Below, one piece after another: positions 10,886 to 24,500 of a DNA stretch of 64,000 nt. The notes under the pieces were generated by a model that was not told the origin of the DNA, did not search any database, and saw only the letters and a program-made list of their open reading frames with translations. The stretch is from Erigeron canadensis (lineage: Eukaryota > Streptophyta > Magnoliopsida > Asterales > Asteraceae). Location of the stretch: the NCBI RefSeq assembly GCF_010389155.1, contig NC_057762.1, forward strand, positions 36,082,055-36,146,054. Direction: 5' to 3'. Every line of letters begins with the position of its first letter. Position 1 is the stretch's first letter. The translations under genes and the position numbers were made by a program.

Positions 10886-13785
10886 TAAATAGAAAATGCT
10901 AAAGGTTAATTCCGAAAAGGGAGCTCATACTAGCTTGTTCCACCAATTCTTTTTATTAATCTACCACAACGTACAACTGATATAACACACAGTACAATTA
11001 TATAATGCATAATAGTGGTAGATTTATTAAAAGTTATGGTACTATTATCAATTCCCTTCCGAAAAAGGTAACGAGTCGAGTCACGGGTTCAATTTTGTTG
11101 CTTTAATTTGCCGGGTCACGGGTTTGCACGGGTCGGGTCATTTGCCCCGTGTTCATGCCTAAGCGTAAGTCATTTGAGAAAGATCGCACTTGATTAAAGG
11201 CTTCAAAAAAGTGAAGACCCAATACCATACGGTTGCTCCACTTGCAAGCTATCAAAGACGATACAAAACTTATATATGCCTTTGCACGACTGTGGTTTTC
11301 CAATTAAAAGGTAAAATAGACCACAATATCAATTCACGCTTAAAAAATAGAGCTCGAAGCTTTGCACACAGAAGGTTAGGGGACTGAGGCGAAACAAAGT
11401 TAAGTCTCAACGTTCACAAAGTAATTTTGAGTAACCTTGTTTTTGGGATAACATTATCCCATGTAAAAATGGTGTAACATGAGTTAGGGACTTGGGTCAA
11501 TATGTTGCTAAAATAATACCAACAAACTAAATATTTTGTTTCAACAAGTCACGAATGGTTTAACAATGAAAACATTTCTCAAAGTCATTACCCATAATTT
11601 GGTGGGTTAAGGACACATTGCATTATCATATATATAACTCATATGGTAATGACATGAATTTTACTAATTGGTTCCTTGTTAATTTATTTTTAAAAAATAT
11701 GTGAAAATGATATATACATCGTCACTTTTGTAACTAAACCAACCGAAACATTCGTTAGAATGGGTATATTTGGAAAAGTAGGGAGCCGAAGGATGAATTG
11801 GGGGTAAAACCGTAAAAGTACCCGAGATTCCGAAGCGTAAGTTGTGTGATTTTGAAGACCCAAACTCGGGTTGTCCTTTCTTCTCGTTTTTGCCAAGTAC
11901 TCTTTAATTGCCACACTCCTATCACCTTTAGTGAAGAAAAAAAAAAAAAATTTGAAAACGCGAAATCCGAGCTTTCGAAACTTGTGAATACCACTTTTGT
12001 AACCCCAACATATGACAAAGCTATTTTAACAAAAAATTCCTAATTAACCAACCAAATTTAATGATAATCATGTTATTGTATTATACGTATATTTTGAGAA
12101 TAGAATTACTATGAAGTTCTGGCGTAAGATTTTATTTTATTTTTAATATTTATTTTGTATTCTCGATTTAACTTTTATATATATGTATATATTGATAAGT
12201 TGCTTAATTTGTCTATCACATTTTTTTAATATTAAAATGTTTATTGTTTTATGTGATGTTGTTTTGCTAATGACCTTTTATGATATTATCAACCCTTTTA
12301 TTTCTCAATGGGACAAGAATATTCACAATTTTCTAAATTACGATAATAAAAATAAATAGATTAGGTAGTGATTAAGTTGAATAGGTCATGCAAAATTAGA
12401 TACCCTTATCTATCTGATGTTTTATTTTATACAATTCTTAATTCAAATGTCATCTAATATATATTTCGAGTCAAATAAGTATTGTTATACACACTAAAAG
12501 TGTGTAACCAAGATTCGATCTTCAGATGGACGCAACAAAATTTGACGGTATTAGTTAGTTATCCCTTTTGTCTTAAAAAAAAATACCTGTTATCAACTTT
12601 TGACAAAACTAAAATTAATAACTACATTTTAATTTTAAAAGTTATAATAAAGATTGTAAAATAAGTTATTTAGTTTTCATAACTCATGAAAAACAGTTAC
12701 GTGATATGACTTAAAAGAGTAAGCTTTAGTTTCTTATGTATTTTTTGGCCTCTCCATTTTAGACTATCAAAACTTTATTTATTCATCCACATCATAAAAA
12801 ACTTCAAAACATACCGTATTAAGAAATTTTGTGATCAAAACGACGTTGTTTGGAACAAAATCGGCACTTGATAAGAATGAATTTAAAGTCACTTGGGTAA
12901 TAACCAACTATCATATTGTGAATTTGAATCTTATTAAAACTTGTCGTAAAATATCAAAGATAATATTTATATCCACAACAATTGTTGCGTACAACGCATC
13001 ATTACTTGTCGTGTATGGGTAACACTCATGACTCGTTAATCAACGGTGTCCCTAAAGTGGGTTTTTGTCTTAAACTCTATAAGGGTATTTAGTTAATTAC
13101 ATATAGCCAAAGTTGAAGAACTCGTGACTCGGGATCAAATCGATGAAGGAGAAGAGGTGGGGGGAGGGAGGGGGAGAGTCACGAGTTTTTAAAAACTCAG
13201 ACTGGAATCGGGGAAAACCCGGATTAGGTTTTTTATATAGAAAATTTATAGTTATTGAATTATATGGAATAAAATTCAAACTTAAAACATAACTGTTTGG
13301 ATACTTTAATATAATACTTCAACATTCAAACTTCATTCATTGGAAACATAAACTTAAACCAATTTATGGTATCTTTTTTAAACAAAAAAAAAATTGACCA
13401 AAGTTTAACCGAGTTTTGACCCGATTCGACCGATTCTTGACCGATCCAGCCGATTTTTGACCGATCCAGGCGAGTTTGCCCGAGTTTTACAAGCGACCAA
13501 GTCGTTGACCGAGTTTTCACCCGATTCTAGCCAACTCGACTCGTTTAACCCTTGATTTCGATTCCAATCCCGAGTTCCCGTCCGAGTTTTATAGCACTGT
13601 GTATAGCAATCTCCTTCTCATGGTCTTTACATTATCAGCTCCAACTTAAGAAAGCTTAGCTCTGGTCCTCCCATTTTTCCCTTTGTTCATTTGACTCCTT
13701 CAACTTCAAGTTTTCGTTAGTAAGCAGAACTAGTCCCTTATCCTAGCTTTATCATCTTTGATAATTACCCACAAATACGAGCATG

Positions 13786-14103
13786 GTATACGTGTAATGC
13801 TGCGGCGGTGGCGGGGACGACGGTCTAGTAGTATCGGTGACGGTATTATTGGTGGTGGCGGCGGTGTTAAGTGGTGTAGATTAATGTAAACATGATAGTG
13901 GATTATTTTAAAAGATAAGTGTTTAAAGTGTTAACTTTTAAAATAAGGGTTTAGAGTGTAAATTAATTCATTAGGGACAAATTTGGTATTTATAAAAACT
14001 ATTTCCATATTGGTTATTTTTTTAAAGAGCAATTTAGTAATTTTGTATATAACTATTGTATAACACTTTCCAAAATCGGGGGGTATCATAATTGTTATAA
14101 AGG
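13786..14103 (-). mobile_element. Helitron-like family, copy directly abutting a second copy
   Basis: Starts ACGAGCATGGTATACGTG on the plus strand, passes through the GC-rich block and continues with an AT-rich tail (GGACAAATTTGGTATTTATA). The next copy begins immediately at 14104, so the two are head-to-tail. A TCTATACTCCC-type 5' end is not present in this copy. Confidence 0.55.
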
Positions 14104-16893
14104 ATTACGAGCATGGTACCCACGCAATGCGGCGACGGGGGTGAGGAAGACGGTTTAGTGGTGTCAGTGATGGTACTATTGGTTGTGGTGGCGGTGTCAA
14201 GTGGTGTAGGTTGATGTAATTGTGATAGTGGAAACTTTTAGAAGATAAAGGATTAAAGTGTTAATTATCAAAATAAAGGTTTAGGGTATAAATTAATAAT
14301 GTAACATCCTAAACTTTTCTATCGTTGACTTTGACCGGACGTCGTTAGTTGCTTAAATGCCCAAGTAATTATATATTGTTGTCTACAAGATAACTGTGAT
14401 GCTTGAATTAGTTATTAATGATCATAAAGTGTTATTATAGTTGTCGGTTAGTAATTAAGGTGCTCGTTTGGTCGGTTGAGTCCCCGGATCATTAGTTTGA
14501 GCCTTAACGGTCGTTAAATATAAGTTAAGGGCACTTTGGTAATTGTGCTAAAGGGAGGGAACGGTTTTAGTAGGTTTAAGCAGCCCTAATACCTAATTAT
14601 CTCCATAAGTGTGTGTGTGTGTTTCATGGTGTGAGCCTCCATAACCTCCCTAGCTATATTTTCATTGATTTCGGGTTAAATCGGAGAGATTAAACGCTTG
14701 TATTTCGATTCTCCAATCATCTTTAAGTTAAGGATTGAAATTACTACTGGTTTTTAGTCATCTTGATCTATTCTTAGGGTTTATATTCTGATTTCAAGGG
14801 TTAGAGTTAATCCGGTTCCGAATCATTGTTGTTTTATTATGTTTTCGAGTGTTTAAACATTTCCATTTATTTTGCAATTGATTCAGGGAACAATTTATGG
14901 TTTCAAACCATCAATTGAGTCATATAATATATGTATATGAGTTCTATAGGCCGTGGTGTCTTGCTAAGGTCGTATGAGTGTCGAATTGATTTTGAAAACA
15001 ACGGGTTTGTAGGTCTGAAATTTCATCTGTTTTACAAAAATCATAAATCATTCATTATAAATCTATAGAGGTCGATCCTTACATTTATGAAAAGGTCTAT
15101 GTGTCTCCTAAATTCGTCCAGAAGAAAGTTTGCTCTGATTTTGCTTCATAGTTCTCCGAAAACACTGATTTCTAAAAGTGGTCAGATTCTAGACGAGTTC
15201 AACAATGCAATGTTCAAAAATTCATAGAAAATTAATGAAAAATCGTATTAAGGTGATTTCAAAGGCTATGGTTACATAAAAGAGTTATTTATAATGTATT
15301 ACAACAGTTTGTTAATAGGCTGGGTAATGGTTTGTGAAAAAAATGGTTTTGACATACGTGTAATGCTGAATTCATGTAGACTTTGTTGTGGAGTAGTTTG
15401 TGTGAGTCTATGGTGTTTGGGTGTCATGGAAATCTTTTCCATTGTATAATCAGAGATTTCTAATATTTTTTAATTATATATTGATCATAGGTTGTCGAGG
15501 ACACATACCAAGGACAGTAACACATTGTTTGTTTTTTAAGAAACTACGAGAGGTAAGATAACTACTTTTTGACACGAGGGATACAATGAAAACTTAGCTT
15601 TTATAATAAATGTTTGTTTAAACCCTTTCGTACGTATGTTGGGTATGGAAACTCACGGGAGGTCACTTGGGTGTTGTTTATGCATGTTTATGATCTTTTA
15701 TTTCTCATTATAATTGATGTGCATGCTTAGATGTTGGAAATGATTGAGATTGATGTTTAGTTGAATACATGTTGTCTTGTACATCTAGTACACTAGACTT
15801 GGTAGGATTTCCATTTCACGAGCACGTTAAGGGCCCTAAAGGTTGTTGTTGTTATTGTTGATGATACTCGAGTATAATGATTGTCGAAAGTGTTAAGCTT
15901 AACCCATGCTAGCCTTGGCTAGTATGCTATCGTCACTGTCGCTTGGCGTAATCATGATAACCCCCATTCGACTCAGTCTGTTGTTGGGGTTTGCCGGATG
16001 GCGTGGGCTAGCCATTTTTGTCGATGCCGGCTTACTCGTGGATTGGTTATGCCGTCCGTAACAACGCCGATGGACTACCGAATGGTCTACCCATCATGTC
16101 GGGTGCGAGGCTCCCTAAAGGTCAATGGACCGCCTTCTCACAATTTATATTGTCGATAACAAGTAACATAAGTTACTTCGCTTTGTTGTGGCGTAACTTG
16201 ATGTTGATTTATTGAGATGTTTATTGTCGATTGATGAGGTTGCTAGGCACATTTAGGATATGATATTCCTAATGCTTATTATTATTGTTGTTGTTGTTGT
16301 GTGTTACTTAACAGGCGTATGATAGTTTTAAAAGATGTTTGAACTGACAACCATTTTATACAATATGTAGTTATCTTACTTAGCTTTTAATGCTAACACT
16401 TGTTTTGTTGAAAATGTTGTATTTCCTCAGGTTGGATGTTGATTATGCTTAGAGTGAGACATGGGTAGATGAGTGCTCATTGAAGAATTTATATAGCCAT
16501 AGTCTTGCCTCATTTAATTAGATGTTGTTTACAATTGTCGTTGGTTTATCCTTATGTTAGTTGATTGTTTGAATATGGGTTCCATATATATATATATTGT
16601 CGTTGTGATGCAATATGTAACATCGAAACCTTTTGTTGACATTTCCGTTAGGAAATGGTTAAGTTTTTTAAAGGGACGTTTCCGCAATTATTGCTATTTA
16701 TTTAAATGTTTTTGAAAATCCATATTTTTAAAAGTCGGGTGTTACAATTATGGACAAATTTGGGTATTTTATAAAAAAATTTTCCATAATGGGTGTTTAT
16801 TAAGGGTAATTTAGTAATTCCACATGTAATTATTTTGTATCTATTTGTAAAAATGGGGCGTGTGATAACTTTTATAAAAGAGAATAGATAGAT
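14104..16893 (-). mobile_element. Helitron-like family copy, split by a 2.4-kb insertion
   Basis: The first part (14104-~14299) matches the copy at 13786 from ACGAGCATGGTA through GGTATAAATTAAT. The second part resumes near 16747 with TATGGACAAATTTGGGTATT and runs to GAATAGATAGATA at 16893. Together they restore one repeat colinear with its neighbour, proving that the middle is a later insertion. Confidence 0.65.
14300..16746 (+). mobile_element. Solo-LTR-like insertion (~2.45 kb, TGTAACA...TGTTACA)
   Basis: Begins TGTAACATCC and ends GGTGTTACA, i.e. TG...CA with short inverted termini. No gag-pol reading frame is present. Length and ends resemble long LTRs of plant Ty3/gypsy chromoviruses, so a solo LTR is the best guess. 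No clean 5-bp target duplication is visible. The element at 40314-42798 has the same ends. Confidence 0.55.
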
Positions 16894-17305
16894 ATAAGCC
16901 ACGTGATCGAGACAATTAACTTGTTATATTATGATTAATTTTTCATTTGTAAAAGAAATTAATCACGAATAGTATATTTACACATTGCATTACAATATGC
17001 TACAGTAATAAATAAAAAGTGACGGCTGTGACGCTTAATTATAAAATAATCGTCGATAACTTGGCAGCTTCAAAATTAACAGCATTTGTATTTTGTCCTT
17101 AGCATGCCACATTAATAAAAATCGATTAAATATGAAACCAATTGCGCATATAAATAAACCTAGCCTATTACTACACAGAAATGTGATTCTAAAACAGATC
17201 CCTAGCTTGTCAATTAACAGAGAAATATTTCAACATTTTCATAAAAACACCCCACAATCGATCTAGATCCACCGTACAGAAATTAAAAACACAAACAAAT
17301 TAAAA

Positions 17306-17782
17306 ATGTCTACGACCACGATACCTTCTTTCACACAAGCCGCGATTCTACCGCCACTTCGTCAACGAGCGCGCCCACGCTTGAATATTAAGGCTCAAAG
17401 CTTTAGAGACGAAGGTATAATTACATAGCCAGTGTTATTTTTTGTGATAATTTTGAATGTTGGCAAATTTTATTAAATGCACCTGTTTGTATTGAACATA
17501 TATGCAGGGAGATCGAGTAGTAGTAATCTTGTGGATTCAAATATGAAACTTCTGAAAGATAGGATTGAGGTGATGAGAACAAAAGAGAGGCTGGAGAGGA
17601 ATTGCAGGCCCTCCGGTTGGGATTACACCACCTCAATTAATTACGTAAGAAAACCGGCTAAAGAAGAAGAAGCCGGATATCTACAAACAATGGCCTTAAT
17701 GTGTGGCACCATGAGTCTTCCAATCTTCATTGGCACCACTCTTCTTTACATTTTTTCTGTCACTGCCGCACATCTATCTTAA
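17306..17782 (+). CDS. Small plastid-targeted(?) membrane protein, copy C
   Basis: Two exons, 17306-17414 and 17508-17782, phase-1 intron, 127 aa, the longest and cleanest of the three copies. The presequence MSTTTIPSFTQAAILPPLRQ continues into RLNIKAQ, a classic chloroplast-type arrangement (Ser/Thr-rich, then Arg-rich, then an IKA-like cleavage site). Mature part: SSSSNLVDSNMKLLKDRIEV, then MRTKERLE, a GWDY motif, an acidic patch (AKEEEAG) and one C-terminal hydrophobic segment (LPIFIGTTLLYIFSVTAAHL, about residues 106-125). Exon 1 is exactly 109 bases in all three copies. The charged KLLKxRIEVMRxKERLE block should be a short amphipathic helix. No catalytic motif seen; function unknown. Confidence 0.85.
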
Positions 17783-20700
17783 CCACCTATAAACAACAAC
17801 GTGACGTACAACGTTACAAATACGTGCGAGGAGATCGATAAACGATTGGCTATTGTCATGATCGACCAAGTTTTGATGGTTTCCGATGCCCGGATTCATA
17901 TTGTTGATGTGATTTTAAGTGTATAGCTAGCTATGTGTTCTTAATAAAGAAGAAATAGGTTAACATTCTTTTAATTTTAATTATTCTTTTCTTTTTATAT
18001 AGTTAAGGTTTTTTTAATTTTATGTTCATGTAATTTTGATTATATTCTACTTTCATCTATATTTTTTTTATATAGATAATTAAGGTTTTTGAAGTATTCT
18101 TAATACTATATATATATATATATATATATATGCGTGGTGTTTTTTTTTTTTGGTTTTTTTAAATAGTATTTGCTACAGGTTAGCTAATGACTTTTTAAGT
18201 TTTTACAGTATTTTCAACCCTTTGTTTCCAGAATGTCAAGAATGGAATGTGGGTCTAAATAAGACTGATCATTTCACAAATTAATTAAGTTAATCAAAGA
18301 TAATAGAATACTTAGATTGAATGTTTCTTTGTCTTTTACTGATCATTAAAAATTTAATTGATTTAGGTTAAAGATAATCCAATAATTAGGTTGAATGTTT
18401 CTTTGCATAATAAAATAAGTTATATGGGAGTCTATAAGCGGCAATCATCAAATTCTAAATGGTTCATGTGAACACACCAATATTCTTAACTTACACACGT
18501 TTTTTCTAATTTTTCCATGGAAAGTCGCTTTAATTAGTCCACTAGCAAGATAAAACTCATAGGCGATAACTCTCCGTCGAAGTATATGTCTTATAACTTT
18601 GATAATGAAAAAGATTTTAGATTGATGTAGCGGAGCTATGTGATAGTTAATCGTGACTATAACGACCCCATAATGTTTATAAAACTTTATATTTTATGTA
18701 ATACTTATATATTTATTTAGTTTTAAATGTAATTGGCAACTTCATCAGGCTGATGTAATTTAATTTTATTCTTGTTAGTATTGTGAAAAATAATTCGGCA
18801 ATCCAAAATGAAAACCTGACTCCGTCACTAGATTTAAATCTCATATAGGATAAAAAAAAATGAAAATTGTGGTTGTATTTGAGCAAAGATTTTTTTTTTT
18901 TTTTTCATTTATAATAAATTTCTTCCTATGAGTAATATGTCTTTGATATACCCAACAGCTCCCCCGTAAAGTTCAATTTTTCTTCCACGATAATAAGGAG
19001 CTAAAAAATCTACTTTAATTCCAGTTTTAAAAATAGACAATCTTATATCTAACTGTATAAAACTTATATATTACAATGTCGGCTAATCATGGAATTTACA
19101 TGAGGTGTTGGCGGCTTTTCGAAATCAAGTTAAATTGATTTATGCTACAAAAAAACAAAAATCATCATAATATTAAAATATGTAGTAGTTGCTCCACGGG
19201 ATCTCCATGTCATATGTAAACTTTGTTTATGTTATGTAAAATTTGCTCTCTTTCTATTTTTATTTTTCCTTTTAATGTGTACAACTAAACATTTTGATAA
19301 TTTACGGGTAAAAAGTGACGGTGTATAGATATCGCATTTGACAATTACCTCTATATTATTGGAATGGCAGAATGGCTTAATCTATTCTAATTATTTGAAA
19401 TGTACTATGTAATTCATGTAGAAACCATATAAGTAAAAAAAAAAACACTAAAACATTGATTGATAGGAACCTTAGTAGTCTCACAGATATATCATTCTGT
19501 CATCGTGTGTCCAAACATTGATTATGTCAACATTAAATTCCTATATGTTATATTAGTAACAGTACATGATGATTTCAAAAGAAACAAGGGTAGAAAACCA
19601 GCTATAATATTGATCGGTATATATGCTAGAATGAAATAAAAACTATCGTAGTATTTTGACTATTTTCTGTTGATGGCAAATTCAATGTTAGGTTGTTAAC
19701 AGGCTGATTTGTGCTTTGCTTCAAATTGTGATAGGCCAAATGGGTGAATTTGGTGGAATCTCTCTTTTTTTTAAATGCATATATATGTTTAAATTGATTT
19801 ATTCATAAAAGAAAGTTATTATTGTCATAAATGATTTTTCGATCATATTATAATCGATTTTGTAATCACCTCTTCTCTTAACATTATATTTTATATAATC
19901 TTATTAACTATTTTAATTTTATGACCACAAAAGGGTATTTAGTCATCTCGTCTTAAATTTCAGCCGGCACTAAGAAATGATTATTAGTAACTATTCCAAG
20001 GTTAAAGACTGTTAATACTTTATGGCAAAATATAACCTAACTTAGATATCTAAAGTAATAATAACTTGTTATTACAAAGTTACCAGATTGCTTTGATTTA
20101 TACTTTTCATTTTAAAATGTAAAAAATTTCTAGACGCCATATGTGCATTATTAGGTCACTCTTTTTACATATCACTTCTTACATTATTAATCAGTTTTCT
20201 CTCTCCTAAAAAACCCCAAGAAACCCCTCTTCTTATACCACCCACTTCTACTTATTCAACTATTCATCCAATATTTTATTATTTCATTTTTCTTTTTTCA
20301 TATAATTAAACTAAATTTAAAACAAATTAAATTAAACTTTTATTAATGATAATAAATATTTTACAATTTTCAAAAAATCTATATAGAAATTTAGGGTTTA
20401 AAAAGTAAAAGTTAAAAAGTATGATAATTGTTTCGTAAATAACATAAACTCCAAGGACCAAAATTTAAAAAAATATTACATTACATTTTTTTTTCCTATG
20501 CTCACCATCTTCTTCGATTTAGATACATATACACACTAGATATATAACATCACACACACCTGCACACACACACACACAAAAACAAATTTCTTTTTTTTTT
20601 TTTAATTTAGCAACAAATCAGGCCCCACTTTTCTTTCTTTTGCCTCGTCTAAACTTGGAAAAACCACTTGGACGCAGACGAATACGTGGCCATGCTAATG

Positions 20701-21581
20701 ACGTCTTATTCCGGTTGCGCGTCGGACGCCAGTCGACGTCCCTATAAAGACCGGCCTTATAGAATTTAGAGCATCTGCAATTAAGTTTCTTGTCATACAC
20801 CGATACCCCGTGTTTCTGTTAATTGTAATTTAAGCATTAGAATCTTCTAAAGTTAATCCAACTTTATAGGTCAAATTAGATCAACTTTTATCACACAAAG
20901 CTTTCCGAAAGCTTTATAATGATAGCCATAGTTGGGTTTATCATGAAATATGTTTAGCAGCCAAGAGAATAGAAAGCAGATGCATCTTTAAATAAGCTCC
21001 TACTGGGTTGCTCGTAGAAAAATCTATTCTAAACTGAATCATGAGAGCATTGAGCCATTGACACCTTGAAATCCAGCTTATAATCCATGGTTGTTACTTC
21101 CATAGTTTCATAGCTCCTCAGGTGGCTTATTCTTTAAAGCCGCATACATAATTATTAGAACGCCGAATATCTAGAAACAGCCGCCACAAATTTAGAACTG
21201 CCAAAGATTCTCACTTTCTCAGCTACCAAATAAGATACAATCAAAATAAAAGTATCAAGACATTAGACTAAAAGTGCATACTATTACAAACTGACAACTG
21301 ATACAACATAATACGTTAACCCATTTTTTAAAAAGAGCAATTTCGTGAAGTTCCTTTTCACAAAGAGTCATAAACAACAAAAAAACCTGTTAGGTATAAA
21401 AAAGGAACAAAATTAACTCAACACCCAGCGGTTAGTATTTGGTAAACAGATGCAGTCTTTATAAAGTTCTTTAGTTTCCTTTGGTTAAAGGAACAGCAAT
21501 ACTCATGCCACACAGACATGCTCACATGCAAACACCCAAAAACACTGACAGCATGCTCAGCTGTCTATGGTATCAGCTCAT
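17783..21581. other. Intergenic between copy C and the methyltransferase
   Basis: AT-rich DNA with a (TA)n microsatellite (18107-18131), a CA-rich stretch (20525-20580) and a GC-richer segment at 20618-20790. That segment ends in GAGCATCTGCAATTAAG, like the terminus of a PIF/Harbinger-type MITE. A fragment at 20842-20885 resembles the 60226 MITE. No supported gene; the 3' UTR of the minus-strand methyltransferase probably occupies the last few hundred bases. Confidence 0.6.
18107..18131. repeat. (TA)n microsatellite
   Basis: Uninterrupted TA dinucleotide repeat of about 12 units in an AT-rich background. Confidence 0.9.
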
Positions 21582-24500
21582 CTAACTACGGAGAAAAGCA
21601 ACGGTGGCAACACGGGACCCAACAGATCCTCCAAACATGAATGTTGGGTAGGTACGTATATGATCCAAGTAAGAAAAGATAGGAGCATATTCATCTGCTT
21701 CTGCAGGGGTCTGTGTCTCCTGAGAGATGTTGGCCTTACTTTGATTGAAGTTTTCAACTTCTTGCACCAATTCATCTCTGGTGTGGTTGCATGAAGTAAC
21801 AACCTAAAGTAAATCAGATTGGTGATCACTTGTACAAGTCCACGGGCAGATAATTTAATGTTTCTCTCTTTTTTTTCAATTAAAGCCGAATGATAACATG
21901 GGGCTGAAACGACAGGGAAACAGGAGTAAAGACTCTTACCACTAAGCCACCAGGAGCTACAAGTTTTGAAACAGACTCCCAATACATAATCCTGTAGCCG
22001 ATCAAGGAATAAATAAATCAACATGTAATTGGCATTGTCACTATGTGTGTATGTGTGTTTGGTGGGGTGGCGTGGGGTGCTCGCACATAATACAGATTGC
22101 CCTACCCAGACTACAAAGTAAAATATTATATAGAACAGCTTGCCTTTTAACAGGACCATCAGGGTGCAGCCCAATGGCATCCAACGTTCCTTTGTCCGTA
22201 ACAAGATGAAACTTTTTATCCAACTTTGTTTCAAGAATGTCATCAACCTAACATTCAAAATGAAAGCTTAAGTTATATATTCATGCTATAAGGATAACAT
22301 ACATAGGGCATAGATTCTCACATATGCTTGACCTAAAAAACTTTAAATCTTAATCGAGTTGAAAGTAAAACACGCATATGCTTGAACTTTAAATCTTAGT
22401 TGAGTTGAAAGTAGAAGAAACTATATTTGTGTCTTATTAGTATATTATGACATATACACACACACCACAAATACAGCTCATGGATGTTATCTAGCAGGTA
22501 CAAGTTCCACATACAGATTAATAAATAGATAAGAAACAAGAAAGAGACTATGTTATTAACAACAGCAAAGAAGACATCAACGGTGGCAAGTGAGGGATGG
22601 AAAATTTAGTTAACATATTCAATCAACATAATTTTTGCCTGATATTTTATTTTATAATTTTCTAAGTAGGTAAATTTAAAGGGTTACACGTGCTCAACTA
22701 GTCTAGCATCTACAACACTAATAGCATATAGAAAGCCACCAAAAACGATATGAAGAATTAAACAGAGACTGAATTATGTATATGTATGCAGTTACCCTTC
22801 TCAATCTACCCACATATAGCAGAAATGAATGAAAAGATCTTAGAGGCATTAATTTCGAAACATTTACAAAGAAAATGGATCAATAAGGGATATTTTAATC
22901 CCAAATGAATCAAACATGTAAAATTAAAATCCTCAAAACGTCTTCAATCCCTATGTGAAACGTGTCAAACAAGTTAAAAGTCACCTGAAATGTACTTAAA
23001 CGCTCAAAAGTCAAAACCTCTTCAATCCATTTATTTTAATTATCTTTTGCACAATATAGTGTTTGTAATAGAAAATAATACGGCAAGTCGATAACTATGT
23101 ATAGAAGTTATAATAAAAGGGACAAAAACAGAATTGTGAATCAGCCTGACCCTTGATCAATTCTGACCCATGCAAACCATTAATATTTTGACCAGTTACC
23201 CAGCAAGTTCATTTAGTGACCAACAACAAAACAAAATCTTTCAATAACACTTCAGTGACACAGGTACTAATTTGTAGTTTCTATTATGTGAAAGATGTAG
23301 AAGAAAAAGATTGTTTGCGTGAGATCCCAGTTTACAAAGATACCTTGGATATAATTCAGCACCAGTACAAAAAAAAACCCATTGGCCATAAATTCAGCAT
23401 GATAACTGCTTGCAGCAAAGATAAAAGAAACACAAGATAATTATGCATCATACCAACAGCTTGATAGTAGTAAATCCATCACGATCTGCAAGACTTCGAG
23501 CAAGTTCAATTGCTCCTTCGCTATAATCCGTGCCAGTCAGATCAGAAAACCTATATCCATTTACATCAACAGTTAGGCCCTATAAACTAAAACTATGTAT
23601 GCATGAACAAAACTGATACTAATCATATTATCATACAGAAAGGAAGAAGTATATTGGCATACAAAGCAATCATGTTAACACAACTGTTCATATTGTCTGA
23701 CGATAATGCAAATTTTATGTTTAAACGAGTTACTTATTCCAAAAATGTGCTATTATAAAACACAAAAGAGGATATAACTTGAAAATCTATTGTTGTCATC
23801 TTATTGCAGTTACTACAGCCATACATCTTGATAAACATGCTTAGACAACAACAGAGAAAAGATTAATAAATCTACAGATTTCATCACAATATTTAAAGAT
23901 AAGAACCAGAATGAACCTATTATCCATCGTATACAATAGAAGAGCGACATAAAGATTGATTTGCCAATTCTAATCAAGGCAATTACAGATAACATTCTCC
24001 GATGGCTAAAAGTAAGTGCATTAACATATATTACCACTACCAGACATGTGGTGAAAACTGTGAGATATTAACGAAGTGCATAATAAAACTACATGATACT
24101 CATTGTTTAGCAATTATAAGAAAAAGAACAAAATGAAAGGTTCAGTAAAAGAAGAAATAGAAACAAGAATTAAATCGTATGGTATCAACACTTGAAAAAA
24201 AAGGCAAAAATTTTTCAAAGATACCCCTGTTTAGCAAGTTCTTGAAGAAGCAGTCCATTGCCAGTTCCGACATCAAGTATGCTCCAAGCTGCTAAATCTC
24301 CCTCGTTGTGATTACCAAGATCGGAACTGTTGTCATGATGATTTTGAACTTGCTTTTGAGCAATGTCAATACACAGGTCTTTTGTCCATGAAGCAACCGT
24401 TTCCATGACATCAGCACCAAACCTACAAAATAACAAGAATTTCCATTCTAAACTAGGAAAGGTAACAAATTTTTATGCTTCAAAAAGATATATACTTTGA

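Larger units (their letters stand above)
9071..17305. other. Intergenic: repeat-dominated, no intact gene
   Basis: About 8.2 kb between copies B and C. It holds GC-rich Helitron-like copies (10148-10880, 13786-16893), a nested solo-LTR-like insertion (14300-16746) and a perfect G-box palindrome (9562-9577). A degenerate GAxxCGA-rich tandem region lies at 13390-13560. The frames at 10087-10320, 11690-12043 and 16018-16215 lie in repeats and show no domain. TATA box for copy C at 17159-17166. Confidence 0.65.

Noticed and set aside
21578..22258. Minus-strand 226-codon open frame
   Set aside because: It reads through introns 5 and 6 of the methyltransferase; only parts of it are in the coding frame, and the conserved protein requires splicing.
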